Below, one piece after another: positions 7,672-16,260 of a stretch of DNA of 52,311 bases. Each line of letters opens with the position of its first letter. Position 1 is the first letter of the stretch. The position numbers and the translations under genes are program-made. Where the stretch lies: contig JBJMKZ010000035.1 of the NCBI GenBank assembly GCA_045805565.1, positions 1 to 52,311 of the forward strand, written 5' to 3'. The DNA is from DATAEY01 sp045805565. Lineage in GTDB: Bacteria > Actinomycetota > Thermoleophilia > Solirubrobacterales > Solirubrobacteraceae. Below the pieces are notes generated by a model, which saw nothing but the letters and a program-made list of their open reading frames with translations, had not been told where the DNA came from and made no database searches.

Positions 7672-8370
7672 TCAGCGCTGTTCCTGGATGGTGATCTTCT
7701 CGATCACCACCGGGCTGCGCGGCCGGTCCTGCTTGGCCGGGTCCGACGAGCCCTGGTCGGTCGGCACCACTCCGATCGCGTCGACCACCGTCTGGCCGGT
7801 GGTGACCCGCCCGAGCAGTGCGTAGTCGGGAGGAAGCTGGGCGTCCTCCCCGGTGACCACGTAGAACTGGCTGCCCGACGTACCGGGCCTGTCGGTCTCG
7901 GCCTTGGCCATCGCCACCACGCCCCGCGTGTAGTGCGTGCTCCTGGGCGGCGGCTCGACCACGTGGTAGCCGGGGTCGCCGGTCCCGTTCCCCAGCGGGT
8001 CGCCGCCCTGGATGACGAAGCCGCTGACCACGCGATGGAACATCAACCGGTCGTAGAAGCCGCGTCTGGCCAGGTAGACGAAGGACGCGGTCGTCTTGGG
8101 CGAGTCCTTGACGTCGAGCGTGATGGTGAAGCTCCCACAGCTCGTGTCTACCACGGCCTGGTAGGTCCGCTGCGAGTCGAGCGCGAGGTGGGGCCTGGCG
8201 AGCTTGAGATGGCGCTTGGGCGCCGGGGTGCGCAGCTTCCGGCACTCGGGCACGGCGGCCTGCGTCGTGGCGTGCGTGCGTCCCGGCTGGCCCGAGCCCT
8301 GGCCGCCCGAGCCGCAGGCGGTCAGGCCGGCACCCAACCCGAGGACGGCGAGGGCCGCGGCGGCGCGCAT
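7672..8370 (-). CDS. Cyclophilin-type peptidyl-prolyl isomerase lipoprotein
   Basis: A 232-residue exported isomerase that speeds cis-trans proline isomerisation in proteins outside the membrane. It has a lipoprotein signal with lipobox LTAC (Cys19), a Gly/Ser/Gln linker, then the cyclophilin domain from about residue 68 to the end. Recognisable blocks are FHRVVSGFVIQGGDP, GTGDPGY, and the SGSQFYV core strand. ATG 8370 is the natural start for the signal peptide. The gene is divergent from the NagD-like phosphatase; only 27 bp separate the two starts and contain one AT-rich hexamer readable as a -10 on both strands. Confidence 0.9.
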   Translation of the reverse strand: MRAAAALAVLGLGAGLTACGSGGQGSGQPGRTHATTQAAVPECRKLRTPAPKRHLKLARPHLALDSQRTYQAVVDTSCGSFTITLDVKDSPKTTASFVYLARRGFYDRLMFHRVVSGFVIQGGDPLGNGTGDPGYHVVEPPPRSTHYTRGVVAMAKAETDRPGTSGSQFYVVTGEDAQLPPDYALLGRVTTGQTVVDAIGVVPTDQGSSDPAKQDRPRSPVVIEKITIQEQR

Positions 8371-8382
8371 CGCGGCGCGCAG

Positions 8383-8389
8383 GATAATG
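8383..8389. promoter_or_regulatory. Symmetric -10-like element between divergent genes
   Basis: GATAATG reads as GATAAT on the plus strand (9 nt before TTG 8398) and as CATTAT on the minus strand (13-14 nt before ATG 8370). It is the only AT-rich stretch in the 27-bp gap, so one element may serve both directions. Confidence 0.4.
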
Positions 8390-8397
8390 GACGCGTC

Positions 8398-9201
8398 TTG
8401 CCACTCTCCGCGCTCCTGCGCCGCTACGACCACGCGCTGATCGATCTCGACGGCTGCCTGTGGGTCGGCGACGAGCCCACCGAGGGTGCGGTCGACGCGA
8501 TCGCCGCCCTGCGTGGCGCCGGCAAGAGGCTGGCGTTCATAACCAATGACGCGCGCCACGCCTCCGAGGAGTTCGTGCGCAAGCTCTGGCGCCTGGGCTT
8601 CCAGGCCTCCCTGGAGGAGGTGGTCACGGTCGGAGGCGCCCTCCAGCACCTGCTCGCGGTCCGGCGCGACGGCGCGTCGAGCGCGTTCGTGATCGGTGCG
8701 CCGCCGGTGTTCCGCCATGTCCAGGACGCCGGGCTGCGGATCCTCAACGGGACCGAGTTCGCCTCCCGGGCGGAGGTGGTGGTGGTCGCGGGTCACGACG
8801 ACTTCTCCTACGCCGAGCTGCGGACGGCGACCCAGGCGATCCTGCGCGGCGCCGCCCTGATCGGCGCCGGCCGCGACCCGACCTTCCCGATGCCCGACGG
8901 TCCCTGGCCCGGCACCGGCGCTCTGCTGGCGGCGGTCGAGCGGGCGACGGGCCGCGGTGCGCTGGTAGTGGGCAAGCCCGAGCCCCCGATCTTCGAGACG
9001 GCCCTCGACCGCCTGGGTGGAGGGCGGGCGCTGGTCATCGGCGACCGCTTGGACTCCGACCTGGCGGGCGCCCGGGCGGCCGGGCTCGACTGCGCCATCG
9101 TGCTCACCGGCGCCACCTCCCGCGCCGATGCGCAGGGCGCCACCGATCCGCGACCGGTGGCGGTGGCGGACACCCTCGCCGACCTGGTGATCGGGGGCTG
9201 A
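8398..9201 (+). CDS. HAD-superfamily phosphatase, NagD-like (class IIA)
   Basis: A 267-residue HAD hydrolase. Motif I is DLDGCLW (nucleophile Asp16, acid Asp18), motif II lies in AFITNDARH, the Lys of motif III in VVGKPEPPIF, and motif IV in VIGDRLDSDLAGA. The class IIA cap with the NagD/PGP arrangement sits between motifs II and III. Members dephosphorylate small phosphate esters such as 2-phosphoglycolate, p-nitrophenyl phosphate or nucleotides; the substrate here is unknown. No ATG or GTG fits between the divergent gene and motif I, so TTG 8398 is taken as start, with GATAAT 9 nt upstream. Confidence 0.85.
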   Translation: MPLSALLRRYDHALIDLDGCLWVGDEPTEGAVDAIAALRGAGKRLAFITNDARHASEEFVRKLWRLGFQASLEEVVTVGGALQHLLAVRRDGASSAFVIGAPPVFRHVQDAGLRILNGTEFASRAEVVVVAGHDDFSYAELRTATQAILRGAALIGAGRDPTFPMPDGPWPGTGALLAAVERATGRGALVVGKPEPPIFETALDRLGGGRALVIGDRLDSDLAGARAAGLDCAIVLTGATSRADAQGATDPRPVAVADTLADLVIGG

Positions 9202-9227
9202 GCGCCGGTCGGTCGGAGGGCCGCGGT

Positions 9228-9233
9228 TACTGT
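9228..9233 (+). promoter_or_regulatory. Candidate -10 element of the lipid kinase gene (TACTGT)
   Basis: TACTGT ends 8 nt before ATG 9242, with no Shine-Dalgarno. It fits the leaderless pattern. Confidence 0.4.
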
Positions 9234-9241
9234 TCGCGCCC

Positions 9242-10120
9242 ATGCCGCGCCGGGTCTCGCTGATCGTCAACCCCTCGGCCGGCAACGGCCGGGCGAGGCG
9301 ACTCCTGCCCCGCGTCGAGGCCTCGCTGCGAGGGCTCGAGGTCGACTTCCACGTCGAGGCCACCACCGGCCTCGACCACGCGCGCGACCTCGCCCGCGCG
9401 GCCCTCGACGCCGGCGAGACAGCCGTCGCCCTCAGCGGCGACGGGCTGATCGGTGCCATCGCCGGCGTCCTGCAGGGCACCCCCGGGGTGCTGGGGGTGC
9501 TCCCCGGGGGCCGGGGAAACGACTTCGCCCGCGTGCTCGGCATCCCGCTCGAGATCGAGGCGGCGTGCGGGGTGCTGACCACAGGGACCGAACGCCGGAT
9601 CGACGTCGGCGATGTGGAGGGCCGCTCGTTCATCGGGATCGCCAGCGTCGGATTCGACTCCGACGCCAACCGCATCGCCAATCAGGCCCGCCTGGTCAGG
9701 GGCGGCCTGGTCTACCTCTACGGGGCGCTGCGGGCGCTGATCGCCTGGACACCGGCGCGGTTCGACCTCGAGCTCGACGGCGAGCGGCGCGTGAGCGTCG
9801 TCGGCTACAGCGTCGGGGCGTGCAACTCGCGCGCCTACGGCGGCGGGATGTTCGTGGCGCCGCAGGCGCAGCTCGACGACGGCCTGTTCGACGTCGTCTG
9901 CTGGGCGCGGGAGTCCAAGCGCCGCTTCCTCTGCCACCTCCCGCGGATCTACTCCGGGACGCACGTGCGCCTGCCGGCGGTGCGCACTTATCGCGCCCGC
10001 GAGGTTGCGATCTCCAGCGATCGCCCCTTCACCATGTACGCGGACGGCGATCCCATCGGAGATCTGCCGCTGACCGTGCGTGCCCGTCCGCGCGCGCTGC
10101 GCGTGATCGTGCCGGCCTGA
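9242..10120 (+). CDS. Diacylglycerol kinase-family lipid kinase
   Basis: A 292-residue soluble lipid kinase of the DagK/YegS/LCB5 family. The N-terminal catalytic domain shows the phosphate-binding IVNPSAGNGRARR (8-20), the nucleotide loop SGDGL (65-69; usually GGDGT) and the conserved GVLPGGRGNDFARVLG (about 84-99). The C-terminal beta-sandwich contains YADGDPIGDLPL near the end, as in family members. It probably phosphorylates diacylglycerol or a related lipid at the membrane face. ATG 9242 is 40 bp after the HAD gene and has its own -10-like TACTGT. Confidence 0.88.
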   Translation: MPRRVSLIVNPSAGNGRARRLLPRVEASLRGLEVDFHVEATTGLDHARDLARAALDAGETAVALSGDGLIGAIAGVLQGTPGVLGVLPGGRGNDFARVLGIPLEIEAACGVLTTGTERRIDVGDVEGRSFIGIASVGFDSDANRIANQARLVRGGLVYLYGALRALIAWTPARFDLELDGERRVSVVGYSVGACNSRAYGGGMFVAPQAQLDDGLFDVVCWARESKRRFLCHLPRIYSGTHVRLPAVRTYRAREVAISSDRPFTMYADGDPIGDLPLTVRARPRALRVIVPA

Positions 10121-10195
10121 TGGCGGGGCCCAGGTCGTGATCGCCGAGCGGACCCGGGTGCCGGCGGACGGCGGGCACGCGTCGCCGCACCGGGC

Positions 10196-10927
10196 ATGAC
10201 CGCCGGGCTTCCCGAGGCGGCTATCTGGCACGACGTCGAATGCGGCTCCTACGCCGCCGACCTGCCCGTGTGGCGGTCGCTCGCGGCAGGGACGGGCGAC
10301 CCGGTGCTCGACATCGGGGCCGGGACCGGCCGGGTTGCCCTCGACCTCGCGCGACGCGGGCACCGGGTGATCGCGCTCGATTCCGACTCCCCGCTGCTGG
10401 AGGTGCTGGCCCGACGCGCCCGCGGCCTGCCGGTCGAGACGCTCACCGCCGACGCGCGTGACTTCCGCCTAGACCAGCCGGTGGCGCTCTGCATCGTGCC
10501 GATGCAGACCATCCAGCTGCTGGGAGGCCGGCCAGGCCGCGCCGCCTTCCTGAGATGCGCTCGAGCGCAGCTGCGCCGGGGCGGTCTGCTGGCCGCGGCC
10601 ATCGCCGAGGAGCTTGCGGACTTTGCGCCCGGGGACCCGGCGGGGCTTCCACCGCCCGACATCCGCGAGCACGGCGGTTGGGTGTACGCCAGCCAGCCGG
10701 TCGCGGTGCGACGCCGGGGCGAGACGATGGTGCTCGAGCGGCGCCGTGAGTCGGTGGCCCCCGACGGCACGCGCCGCGCGCGCGACGACGTGGTGCGCCT
10801 CGATCGCGTCACCGCGCGCGGCCTGGAGAGGGAGGCCGCGCTCGCCGGCCTGTCGGCAATGCCCTGGGTGGACGTGCCCCCCACTCCCGAGCATGTCGGG
10901 AGCCGCGTGGTGATCCTGCGGGGCTAG
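10196..10927 (+). CDS. Class I SAM-dependent methyltransferase
   Basis: A 243-residue methyltransferase with SAM motif I VLDIGAGTGRVALDLA (about 37-52), the acidic loop ALDSDSPLLEVL and motif II-like TADARDFRL. There is no substrate-specific motif I recognise. ATG 10196 starts 75 bp after the lipid kinase; there is no clear Shine-Dalgarno or promoter, so co-transcription is likely. Its stop (TAG 10925-10927) shares the palindromic CTAG with the stop of the convergent OpuC binding protein, a 4-bp overlap. Confidence 0.82.
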   Translation: MTAGLPEAAIWHDVECGSYAADLPVWRSLAAGTGDPVLDIGAGTGRVALDLARRGHRVIALDSDSPLLEVLARRARGLPVETLTADARDFRLDQPVALCIVPMQTIQLLGGRPGRAAFLRCARAQLRRGGLLAAAIAEELADFAPGDPAGLPPPDIREHGGWVYASQPVAVRRRGETMVLERRRESVAPDGTRRARDDVVRLDRVTARGLEREAALAGLSAMPWVDVPPTPEHVGSRVVILRG

Positions 10928-11853
10928 AGCAGCTCGTTCGCCTTCAGGAATTTGTGCGCGACCTGGGCCGGAGGCACCTTGTCGAGGTCCGCAGCCGCGT
11001 TCATCCTGCGCATCGCGGCGGTGGTGAGCTTCTCGCTGACCGCGTCGATCGTCTTCTCGAACGCCGGTCCCTCCGCCGCCAGCATCTTCCTGGAGACCAC
11101 CATGGCCACGTTCTGGAACCCGAACACGTGGCGCGGATCCCGGAGCACCTTGTACCGGTCGCCGTTCAGCTGCCCGTCGGTGGTGAACACGTCAGCCGTC
11201 TGGATCTGGCCGCCGTCGAGCGCCTTGTACTGCAGCCCGATCGCCAGCGGCTTGAACTTCATCTGCGTCAGCCCGTAGACGCGGCGCAGCCCGACCAGTC
11301 CCTCGAATCGGGTCCTGGACTCCGGCGGCGCTCCGTAGGTGACGCTGCCCCCCAGCCTGCGCAGGTCCGAGATCTGCTTGAGGTGGCTGCGCTTGGCGTA
11401 CGAGCGCAGGACCGCCAGCGCATCGGTGTTGAAGAACGGCGTGGGCCTGGTGAGCGTGAAGCCGCGCTGCTGCTCGAAGCGCTTGGCCTCCCGGTAGGCC
11501 TGCTTGGCGCTGGTGGGCCGCGCCTTGCGTCCGGCGACCGTCGACAGGATCGTGCCGGTGTACTCGGGATAGGCGTCGATCTTGCCCGAGGTGAGTGCCT
11601 TGTCGGTGATTTCCGAGCTGCCGATGTTGTTCTTCAGGGTCACCCGGAAGCCCCGTGCCTCCAGGGCCTGCTCGTAGAGCTGGCCGAGGATGAACTGCTC
11701 CGTGAAGTTCTTGGAGCCGAGCGTCAACGGCGGCTTGCCCGCGCCGGGCTTGCCCCCGGGGCCGTTCTCCTTACCGCCGCAGCCGGCAACGCCGAGTCCC
11801 ATCGCCAACGTGGCCGCGGCCACGACGGCTCCCCGCTTGGTTGAGTTGGTCAC
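10924..11853 (-). CDS. opuCC: OpuC-type compatible-solute-binding lipoprotein
   Basis: A 309-residue extracellular lipoprotein that captures glycine betaine, choline or a related solute for an ABC importer. The signal ends at lipobox VAGC (Cys25), then a Gly/Lys linker. The binding domain starts with LTLGSKNFTEQFILGQLYEQ, characteristic of the OpuAC/ProX/OsmF group, and the IDAYPEYTGT segment that lines the ligand site is present. GTG 11853 is preceded by AAAGGAGGG, a full Shine-Dalgarno. It is the last gene of a four-gene operon (ATPase, two permeases, binding protein), 62 bp after the second permease. Confidence 0.92.
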   Translation of the reverse strand: MTNSTKRGAVVAAATLAMGLGVAGCGGKENGPGGKPGAGKPPLTLGSKNFTEQFILGQLYEQALEARGFRVTLKNNIGSSEITDKALTSGKIDAYPEYTGTILSTVAGRKARPTSAKQAYREAKRFEQQRGFTLTRPTPFFNTDALAVLRSYAKRSHLKQISDLRRLGGSVTYGAPPESRTRFEGLVGLRRVYGLTQMKFKPLAIGLQYKALDGGQIQTADVFTTDGQLNGDRYKVLRDPRHVFGFQNVAMVVSRKMLAAEGPAFEKTIDAVSEKLTTAAMRRMNAAADLDKVPPAQVAHKFLKANELL

Positions 11854-11915
11854 TGCACCGCCCTCCTTTCGCACGTTCGGATTCGGCCGGCCAAGCTTGC
11901 CCCCACGCCCTGTCC

Positions 11916-12641
11916 CTACTCCGCGCCCGCCGGCGCCGTCCCCTCGTCGCCTCCGAGCCCCGCGGTCCCGGCCAGCGACGGTCCCAGCACGGGCGCCCGG
12001 CCGCGCAGTCCGTGCGGCGTCGCCATCCGCTGGGCCAACCCGAGCCCGAGATCGACGACGATCGCCAGCCCCGCCACCCACATGGCCGCCGCGATCACAC
12101 CCGGGAACCGATAGCTGGCCTGGTTGACGACTATGTCCCCCAGGCCGCCCCCGCCGGCGATGGCCGCCAGCGTGGCGGTCGCGACCACGTAGACGGCGGC
12201 GGTGCGAACTCCCGCGAACACCAGGGGCAACCCCAGCGGCAACTCGACGCGGGCGAACAGCTGACGGGGGCTCATGCCCATTCCGCGGGCCGCCTGCACG
12301 GCGTCGGGATCGACCTGGTCGATCGCCACGTAGGCGTTGGTCAGCAGTGGCGGGACGGCGAGCGCGACCAGCGCGACCATGACGTTGAGGAATCCCAGTC
12401 CCAGGACGCCGATCCCGATGGATATGACGGCCAGGCTCGGCAGCGCCCGGCCGACGTTGGCGGCGTTGATGGCCAGGAACGAGCCGCGGTGCAGATGGCC
12501 CAGCCACATTCCCAGCGGCAGCGCCAGGAGCAGCGAGACCCCGATCGCCACCCCGCTGAGCGCGAGCAGCTCGACCGTCTTCTGCCCCAGCAGCCCCGGG
12601 TTCTCGGCCATGAACCTGAACGAGTCGACGAAGGTCTGCAC
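11916..12641 (-). CDS. opuCD: OpuC-type ABC transporter permease (second)
   Basis: A 241-residue inner-membrane permease with about six hydrophobic segments. It carries the EAA-like loop AARGMGMSPRQLFARVELPLGLP that contacts the ATPase, and the LGDIVV segment common to OpuAB/OpuCB/OpuCD. The frame stays open far upstream, but the neighbouring permease occupies that DNA. GTG 12641, 14 nt after its stop, gives the expected short cytoplasmic start before the first helix. The C-terminal ~30 residues are Gly/Ala-rich. Confidence 0.9.
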   Translation of the reverse strand: MQTFVDSFRFMAENPGLLGQKTVELLALSGVAIGVSLLLALPLGMWLGHLHRGSFLAINAANVGRALPSLAVISIGIGVLGLGFLNVMVALVALAVPPLLTNAYVAIDQVDPDAVQAARGMGMSPRQLFARVELPLGLPLVFAGVRTAAVYVVATATLAAIAGGGGLGDIVVNQASYRFPGVIAAAMWVAGLAIVVDLGLGLAQRMATPHGLRGRAPVLGPSLAGTAGLGGDEGTAPAGAE

Positions 12642-12655
12642 CGCGGTCGGCTCCC

Positions 12656-13372
12656 CTACGTCGCCCGGGCGGCGGTCCACGGGGTGAGCGCCCGGGCGAC
12701 CAGGACCAGCAGCCCGTCCGCCAGCAGCGCCAGGGCCACCGCCAGCCCGCCGGACGCGATGAACTCGGTCTTGAACGAGCTCTGCAGCGCCGCGAAGATC
12801 GGAGCGCCCAGGCCCTGGTCGATCACGAAGGCCGCCACGGTGGCGAGCGAGATGACGGTCACCGTCGCGATGCGCAGCCCCGCCGCGATCGCGGGGACCG
12901 CCAGCGGTAGCTCGACGCGCACCAGCATCTGGTTGGGCGTCAGGCCCATTCCGCGAGCCGCGTCGCGTGCTTCCTCGGGTACCTGCCGCAATCCGGTGAG
13001 CACGTTGCGGAAGATGATCAGCAGCGTGTAGGAGATCAGCGCGATCTCGGCGGTCAGGACCGTGAGGCCGGTGATCGGCACCAGCAGCTGGAACAGGGCC
13101 AGGCTGGGGATCGTGTAGAGGATCCCCGAGACGGTCACGAACGGTCCCTCGAACCAGCCGCGCCGGTGGGCGATCAGCGCGCAGGCCATCGCGATCGCGA
13201 AGCCGACCGCGACGGCGACGACCGTGAGCAGCAGGTGCTGGAGCAGCGCCGGCTCGAAGGTGTCGCCCCAGTGCGACTCGAACCAGTCCCAGCAGAACGT
13301 GCGGTTGGCCCGCACGCAGCCTCCGCCGCCGCCGAAGTTCGGGATCACCGGAGCGCCCTGGGCGACCATCAC
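12656..13372 (-). CDS. opuCB: OpuC-type ABC transporter permease (first)
   Basis: A 238-residue permease paralogous to its neighbour, with five to six membrane segments and the ATPase-contact loop AARGMGLTPNQMLVRVELPLAVP. An N-terminal stretch of about 45 residues, including a Gly run and two Cys, precedes the first membrane helix and is longer than usual. Start GTG 13372 overlaps the ATPase stop (GTGA); ATG 13369 is the alternative. Either way the pair is translationally coupled. Confidence 0.9.
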   Translation of the reverse strand: MMVAQGAPVIPNFGGGGGCVRANRTFCWDWFESHWGDTFEPALLQHLLLTVVAVAVGFAIAMACALIAHRRGWFEGPFVTVSGILYTIPSLALFQLLVPITGLTVLTAEIALISYTLLIIFRNVLTGLRQVPEEARDAARGMGLTPNQMLVRVELPLAVPAIAAGLRIATVTVISLATVAAFVIDQGLGAPIFAALQSSFKTEFIASGGLAVALALLADGLLVLVARALTPWTAARAT

Positions 13373-14418
13373 CGCGCCGCCTCTCGGGCTTGCGCCGGGC
13401 CATCGCGCGACAACGCGCGGGAGACCGTGTCCACGGTCGCCACGCCCGCAGGGCGGCCGTCGTCGCCGATCGCGGTCAGCGGGCGCCCCCCCTGGCTGAG
13501 CATCAGCGAGAGGGCGTCGCGCAAGGGCGTGGCCAGCGGTGCGGTCGGCCCATCCGCGGCCGCCTGCGCGGCGGGCTCGAGCTCGACATCGGCCAGCGAG
13601 ACGAGCGAGAGTCGCTTCAGCCCGCGATCAGCGCCGACGAAGCGCGCGACGAACTCGTCGGCGGGCGAGGCGAGGATCTCGTCCGGAGTGGCGTACTGGG
13701 CCAGCACGCCGCCTGCGCGCAAGATGGCGATCCGGTCGCCCATCTTGATCGCCTCGTCGATGTCGTGGGTGACGAAGATGACCGTCTTGCGGATCGACCG
13801 GTGCAGGCGCAGGAACTCGTCCTGCAGCCTTGCGCGCGTGATCGGGTCCAGCGCCCCGAACGGCTCGTCCATGAGCATCACCGGCGGGTCGGCGGCCAGG
13901 GCCCGCGCCAGCCCCACCCGCTGGCGCTGGCCTCCGGAGAGCTGCGCCGGGTAGCGATCGAGGTCCTGGTCGGCGTCCAGTCCGACGAGCTCGACCAGCT
14001 CGCGCGCCCGCGCGCGTATGCGCGCCCGGTCCCAGCCGAGCAATCGGGGCACGGTCCCGACGTTCTGGGCCACCGTCATGTGCGGGAACAGCCCCACCTG
14101 CTGGATCACGTATCCGATGCCGCGCCGCAGCCGGGTGGCGTCGAGCGAGCGCACGCTGGTTCCGTCGATCCGGATGTCGCCTTCGGTGATGTCGATCAGC
14201 CGGTTGACCATCCGCATCGCGGTGGTCTTCCCGCCCCCCGAGGGCCCGACCAGGACGCAGATCTCGCCCGCGCGCACCACCAGCGACAGCGATCTGACCG
14301 CGGGCTCGGGCCGCGCCGGGTAGCGCTTGGTCACCTCGTCGAAGACGATCTCGGCTGCGCGTCCGGCCCCCGGCGGCGCGGTGGCGGCGGCCGAGGCGTT
14401 GCTGAGGGTCTCGGTCAC
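13369..14418 (-). CDS. opuCA: OpuC-type compatible-solute ABC transporter ATPase
   Basis: A 349-residue ATPase. Walker A GPSGGGKT (58-65), signature LSGGQ (160-164), Walker B VMLMDE (180-185) and switch His218 are intact. The C-terminal ~90 residues after the ATPase core look like a partial CBS module (DALSLMLSQGGRPLTAIGDDGRPAGV), as in OpuA/OpuC ATPases, where CBS domains sense ionic strength. GTG 14418 is the start. There is no clear Shine-Dalgarno; TAGGAT (reverse strand, 14452-14457) lies 33 nt upstream as a possible -10. It heads the operon. Confidence 0.93.
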   Translation of the reverse strand: MTETLSNASAAATAPPGAGRAAEIVFDEVTKRYPARPEPAVRSLSLVVRAGEICVLVGPSGGGKTTAMRMVNRLIDITEGDIRIDGTSVRSLDATRLRRGIGYVIQQVGLFPHMTVAQNVGTVPRLLGWDRARIRARARELVELVGLDADQDLDRYPAQLSGGQRQRVGLARALAADPPVMLMDEPFGALDPITRARLQDEFLRLHRSIRKTVIFVTHDIDEAIKMGDRIAILRAGGVLAQYATPDEILASPADEFVARFVGADRGLKRLSLVSLADVELEPAAQAAADGPTAPLATPLRDALSLMLSQGGRPLTAIGDDGRPAGVATVDTVSRALSRDGPAQAREAAR

Positions 14419-14489
14419 GGTTGTGGCGGTCGGCCGCTGCGGACCGGGCTCATCCTATCCCCCGCCGGTTGACCGGCCGCGCCGACGAG

Positions 14490-14921
14490 TCAGCGGCCGC
14501 TGGACCCGAAGCCGCGCCCGGCCCGCTCGGTGACGCCGAGATCCGCCACCTCGACGGGATCGGCCGGCTCGACCCGGAGGATCACGAGCTGGGCGATCCG
14601 CTCCCCCACCGTGATCGAGAACGGCTCCTGGCGGTCGGTGTTGAGGAGCAGCACGCGCAGCTCCCCGCGGTAGCCCGCGTCGATGAGGCCGGGGGCGTTG
14701 ACCAGCGCGATCCCGTGCCGCGCCGCCAGCCCCGACCGAGGGAGCACCAGCCCGGCATGGCCGGGGGGCACCTCCACCGCGATCCCGGTGCCGACGGACG
14801 CCCGCACCCCCGGCTCGATGGTGGCGTCCTCGGCGGCGTGAAGGTCGAGCCCAGCGTCGTCGTCGTACGAGCGCGCGGGCACGGTCGCGGCCCGCGACAG
14901 CCGGCGAACCGCGAGTCTCAT
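14490..14921 (-). CDS. dut: dUTP diphosphatase
   Basis: A 143-residue trimeric-type dUTPase that hydrolyses dUTP to dUMP, keeping uracil out of DNA and feeding dTMP synthesis. All five family motifs are visible: AGLDLHA (23-29), PRSGLA (61-66), GLIDAGYRGELR (79-89, with catalytic Asp81 and Tyr84), GERIAQLVI, and the P-loop-like GRGFGSSG at the C-terminus. ATG 14921 overlaps the hflX stop as ATGA, so translation is coupled to hflX. Confidence 0.95.
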   Translation of the reverse strand: MRLAVRRLSRAATVPARSYDDDAGLDLHAAEDATIEPGVRASVGTGIAVEVPPGHAGLVLPRSGLAARHGIALVNAPGLIDAGYRGELRVLLLNTDRQEPFSITVGERIAQLVILRVEPADPVEVADLGVTERAGRGFGSSGR

Positions 14922-16219
14922 CCCCGTCCGTTCACCGCGAAGCGCCGGTAGCGGGCGGCCACCGCGGCCGGCAGGCGGGCGACCACCCGCACCCCCTCGG
15001 CGGTGTCCTCGCGCTGAATCCCGTCGGCCAGCGAGTGCAGCTCGGCCAGCCGGCCCCCCTCCCGGTAGGGGAACAGCAGCTCGACCGACCGCAGAGTCCG
15101 CCGGAACTCGGCCTCGATCCGCGGCATCAGCGCATCGACGCCCTCGCCGGTGATCGCGGACACCGCGACTCCCTGGCGGTCGCGCAGGGCCAGCTCATGG
15201 CGCCGGTCGTCGTCCACCACGTCGAGCTTGTTGAATGCCACCAGGCGCGGCGTGGCGCCCGCCCCGATCTCCTCCAGCACCCCCTCGACCGCCGCGATCA
15301 TGGCGTCGAGCTGCGGTTCGGCCACCGAGGCGTCCACCACGTGGACGATGAGATCGGCCAGCCGCGTCTCCTCCAGGGTCGCACCGAAGGCGTCCACCAG
15401 CTGGTGTGGCAGCTTGCGGATGAACCCGACCGTGTCGGTGACCAGGACCGGCCGACCGTCGAGTCGCAGCGTGCGGGTGGTCGGATCGAGCGTGTGGAAC
15501 AGGCGATCCGCCACGCCCGCGGAGGCGCCGGTCAGCGAGTTGAGCAGGGTCGACTTGCCCGCGTTGGTATAGCCGGCCAGGGCTATCCGGGGCACGCCGG
15601 CGCGCTCGCGCTCGGCGCGCATGACCCTGCGCGACGCGCCGACGCGCCGCAGGCGTCGCCGCAGCGCGGAGATCCGGTCGCGGGCCAGTCGCCGGTCGGT
15701 CTCGATCTGCGTCTCGCCCGGCCCCCGCGTGCCGATTCCGCCGCCGAGGCGCTCGAGATGCGTCCACAGCCCCCTCATGCGGGCCAGGTTGTACTCGAGC
15801 TGCGCGAGCTCGACCTGGAGCTTGCCCTCGGCGGTGTGGGCGTGGGCGGCGAAGATGTCGAGGATCACCGCCGAGCGGTCGACGACCGGCACTCCGAGCG
15901 TCTCCTCCAGGTTTCGCTCCTGACGCGGGGTCAGCTCGTCGTCGCATGCCACCAGGTTGGCGTCGTGGTGGGTGATCGCGGCTCGCAGCTCCTCGACCTT
16001 CCCCGGCCCGAGATACGTGTTGGCGTGGGGCCGCTCGCGATGCTGCACCAGCTGGGCGGCGGTGGCCACCCCGGCGGTGCGCAGCAGCTCGCGCAGCTCG
16101 GAGAGGTCGTCGCCGGCCGGCAGCGACGCGACGCACACGGCCCGCTGGCGGGGCCGGCCGGGGCGCTCGCCGGCGCCGGGGCGCCACGGCGAGCTGCGTC
16201 CGTTTTGGCGGCGGTGCAC
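14918..16219 (-). CDS. hflX: GTPase HflX
   Basis: A 433-residue ribosome-associated GTPase that in other bacteria splits stalled 70S ribosomes. The N-terminal HflX domain contains the glycine-rich GGGIGTRGPGETQIETD (about 159-175). The G-domain has G1 GYTNAGKST (216-224), DTVGFI (G3), NKLD (G4) and SAITGEG (G5). The frame is open to 16264, but GTG 16219 is preferred because TACAAT on the same strand (16229-16234) lies 9 nt upstream, suggesting a leaderless transcript that starts hflX-dut. Confidence 0.93.
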   Translation of the reverse strand: MHRRQNGRSSPWRPGAGERPGRPRQRAVCVASLPAGDDLSELRELLRTAGVATAAQLVQHRERPHANTYLGPGKVEELRAAITHHDANLVACDDELTPRQERNLEETLGVPVVDRSAVILDIFAAHAHTAEGKLQVELAQLEYNLARMRGLWTHLERLGGGIGTRGPGETQIETDRRLARDRISALRRRLRRVGASRRVMRAERERAGVPRIALAGYTNAGKSTLLNSLTGASAGVADRLFHTLDPTTRTLRLDGRPVLVTDTVGFIRKLPHQLVDAFGATLEETRLADLIVHVVDASVAEPQLDAMIAAVEGVLEEIGAGATPRLVAFNKLDVVDDDRRHELALRDRQGVAVSAITGEGVDALMPRIEAEFRRTLRSVELLFPYREGGRLAELHSLADGIQREDTAEGVRVVARLPAAVAARYRRFAVNGRG

Positions 16220-16228
16220 TCGAACGGA

Positions 16229-16234
16229 ATTGTA
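16229..16234 (-). promoter_or_regulatory. Candidate -10 element of hflX-dut (TACAAT)
   Basis: TACAAT on the minus strand, one mismatch from TATAAT, ends 9 nt before GTG 16219. It lies between the DUF429 stop and hflX, arguing for an hflX promoter separate from the dap genes. Confidence 0.5.
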
Positions 16235-16260
16235 GGCGCGGAGGCGGTCCGGTCCCCGGC

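Noticed and set aside
16221..16234. CGAACGGAATTGTA as a LexA box near hflX
   Set aside because: Only the left arm matches; the right arm has no GTTC.
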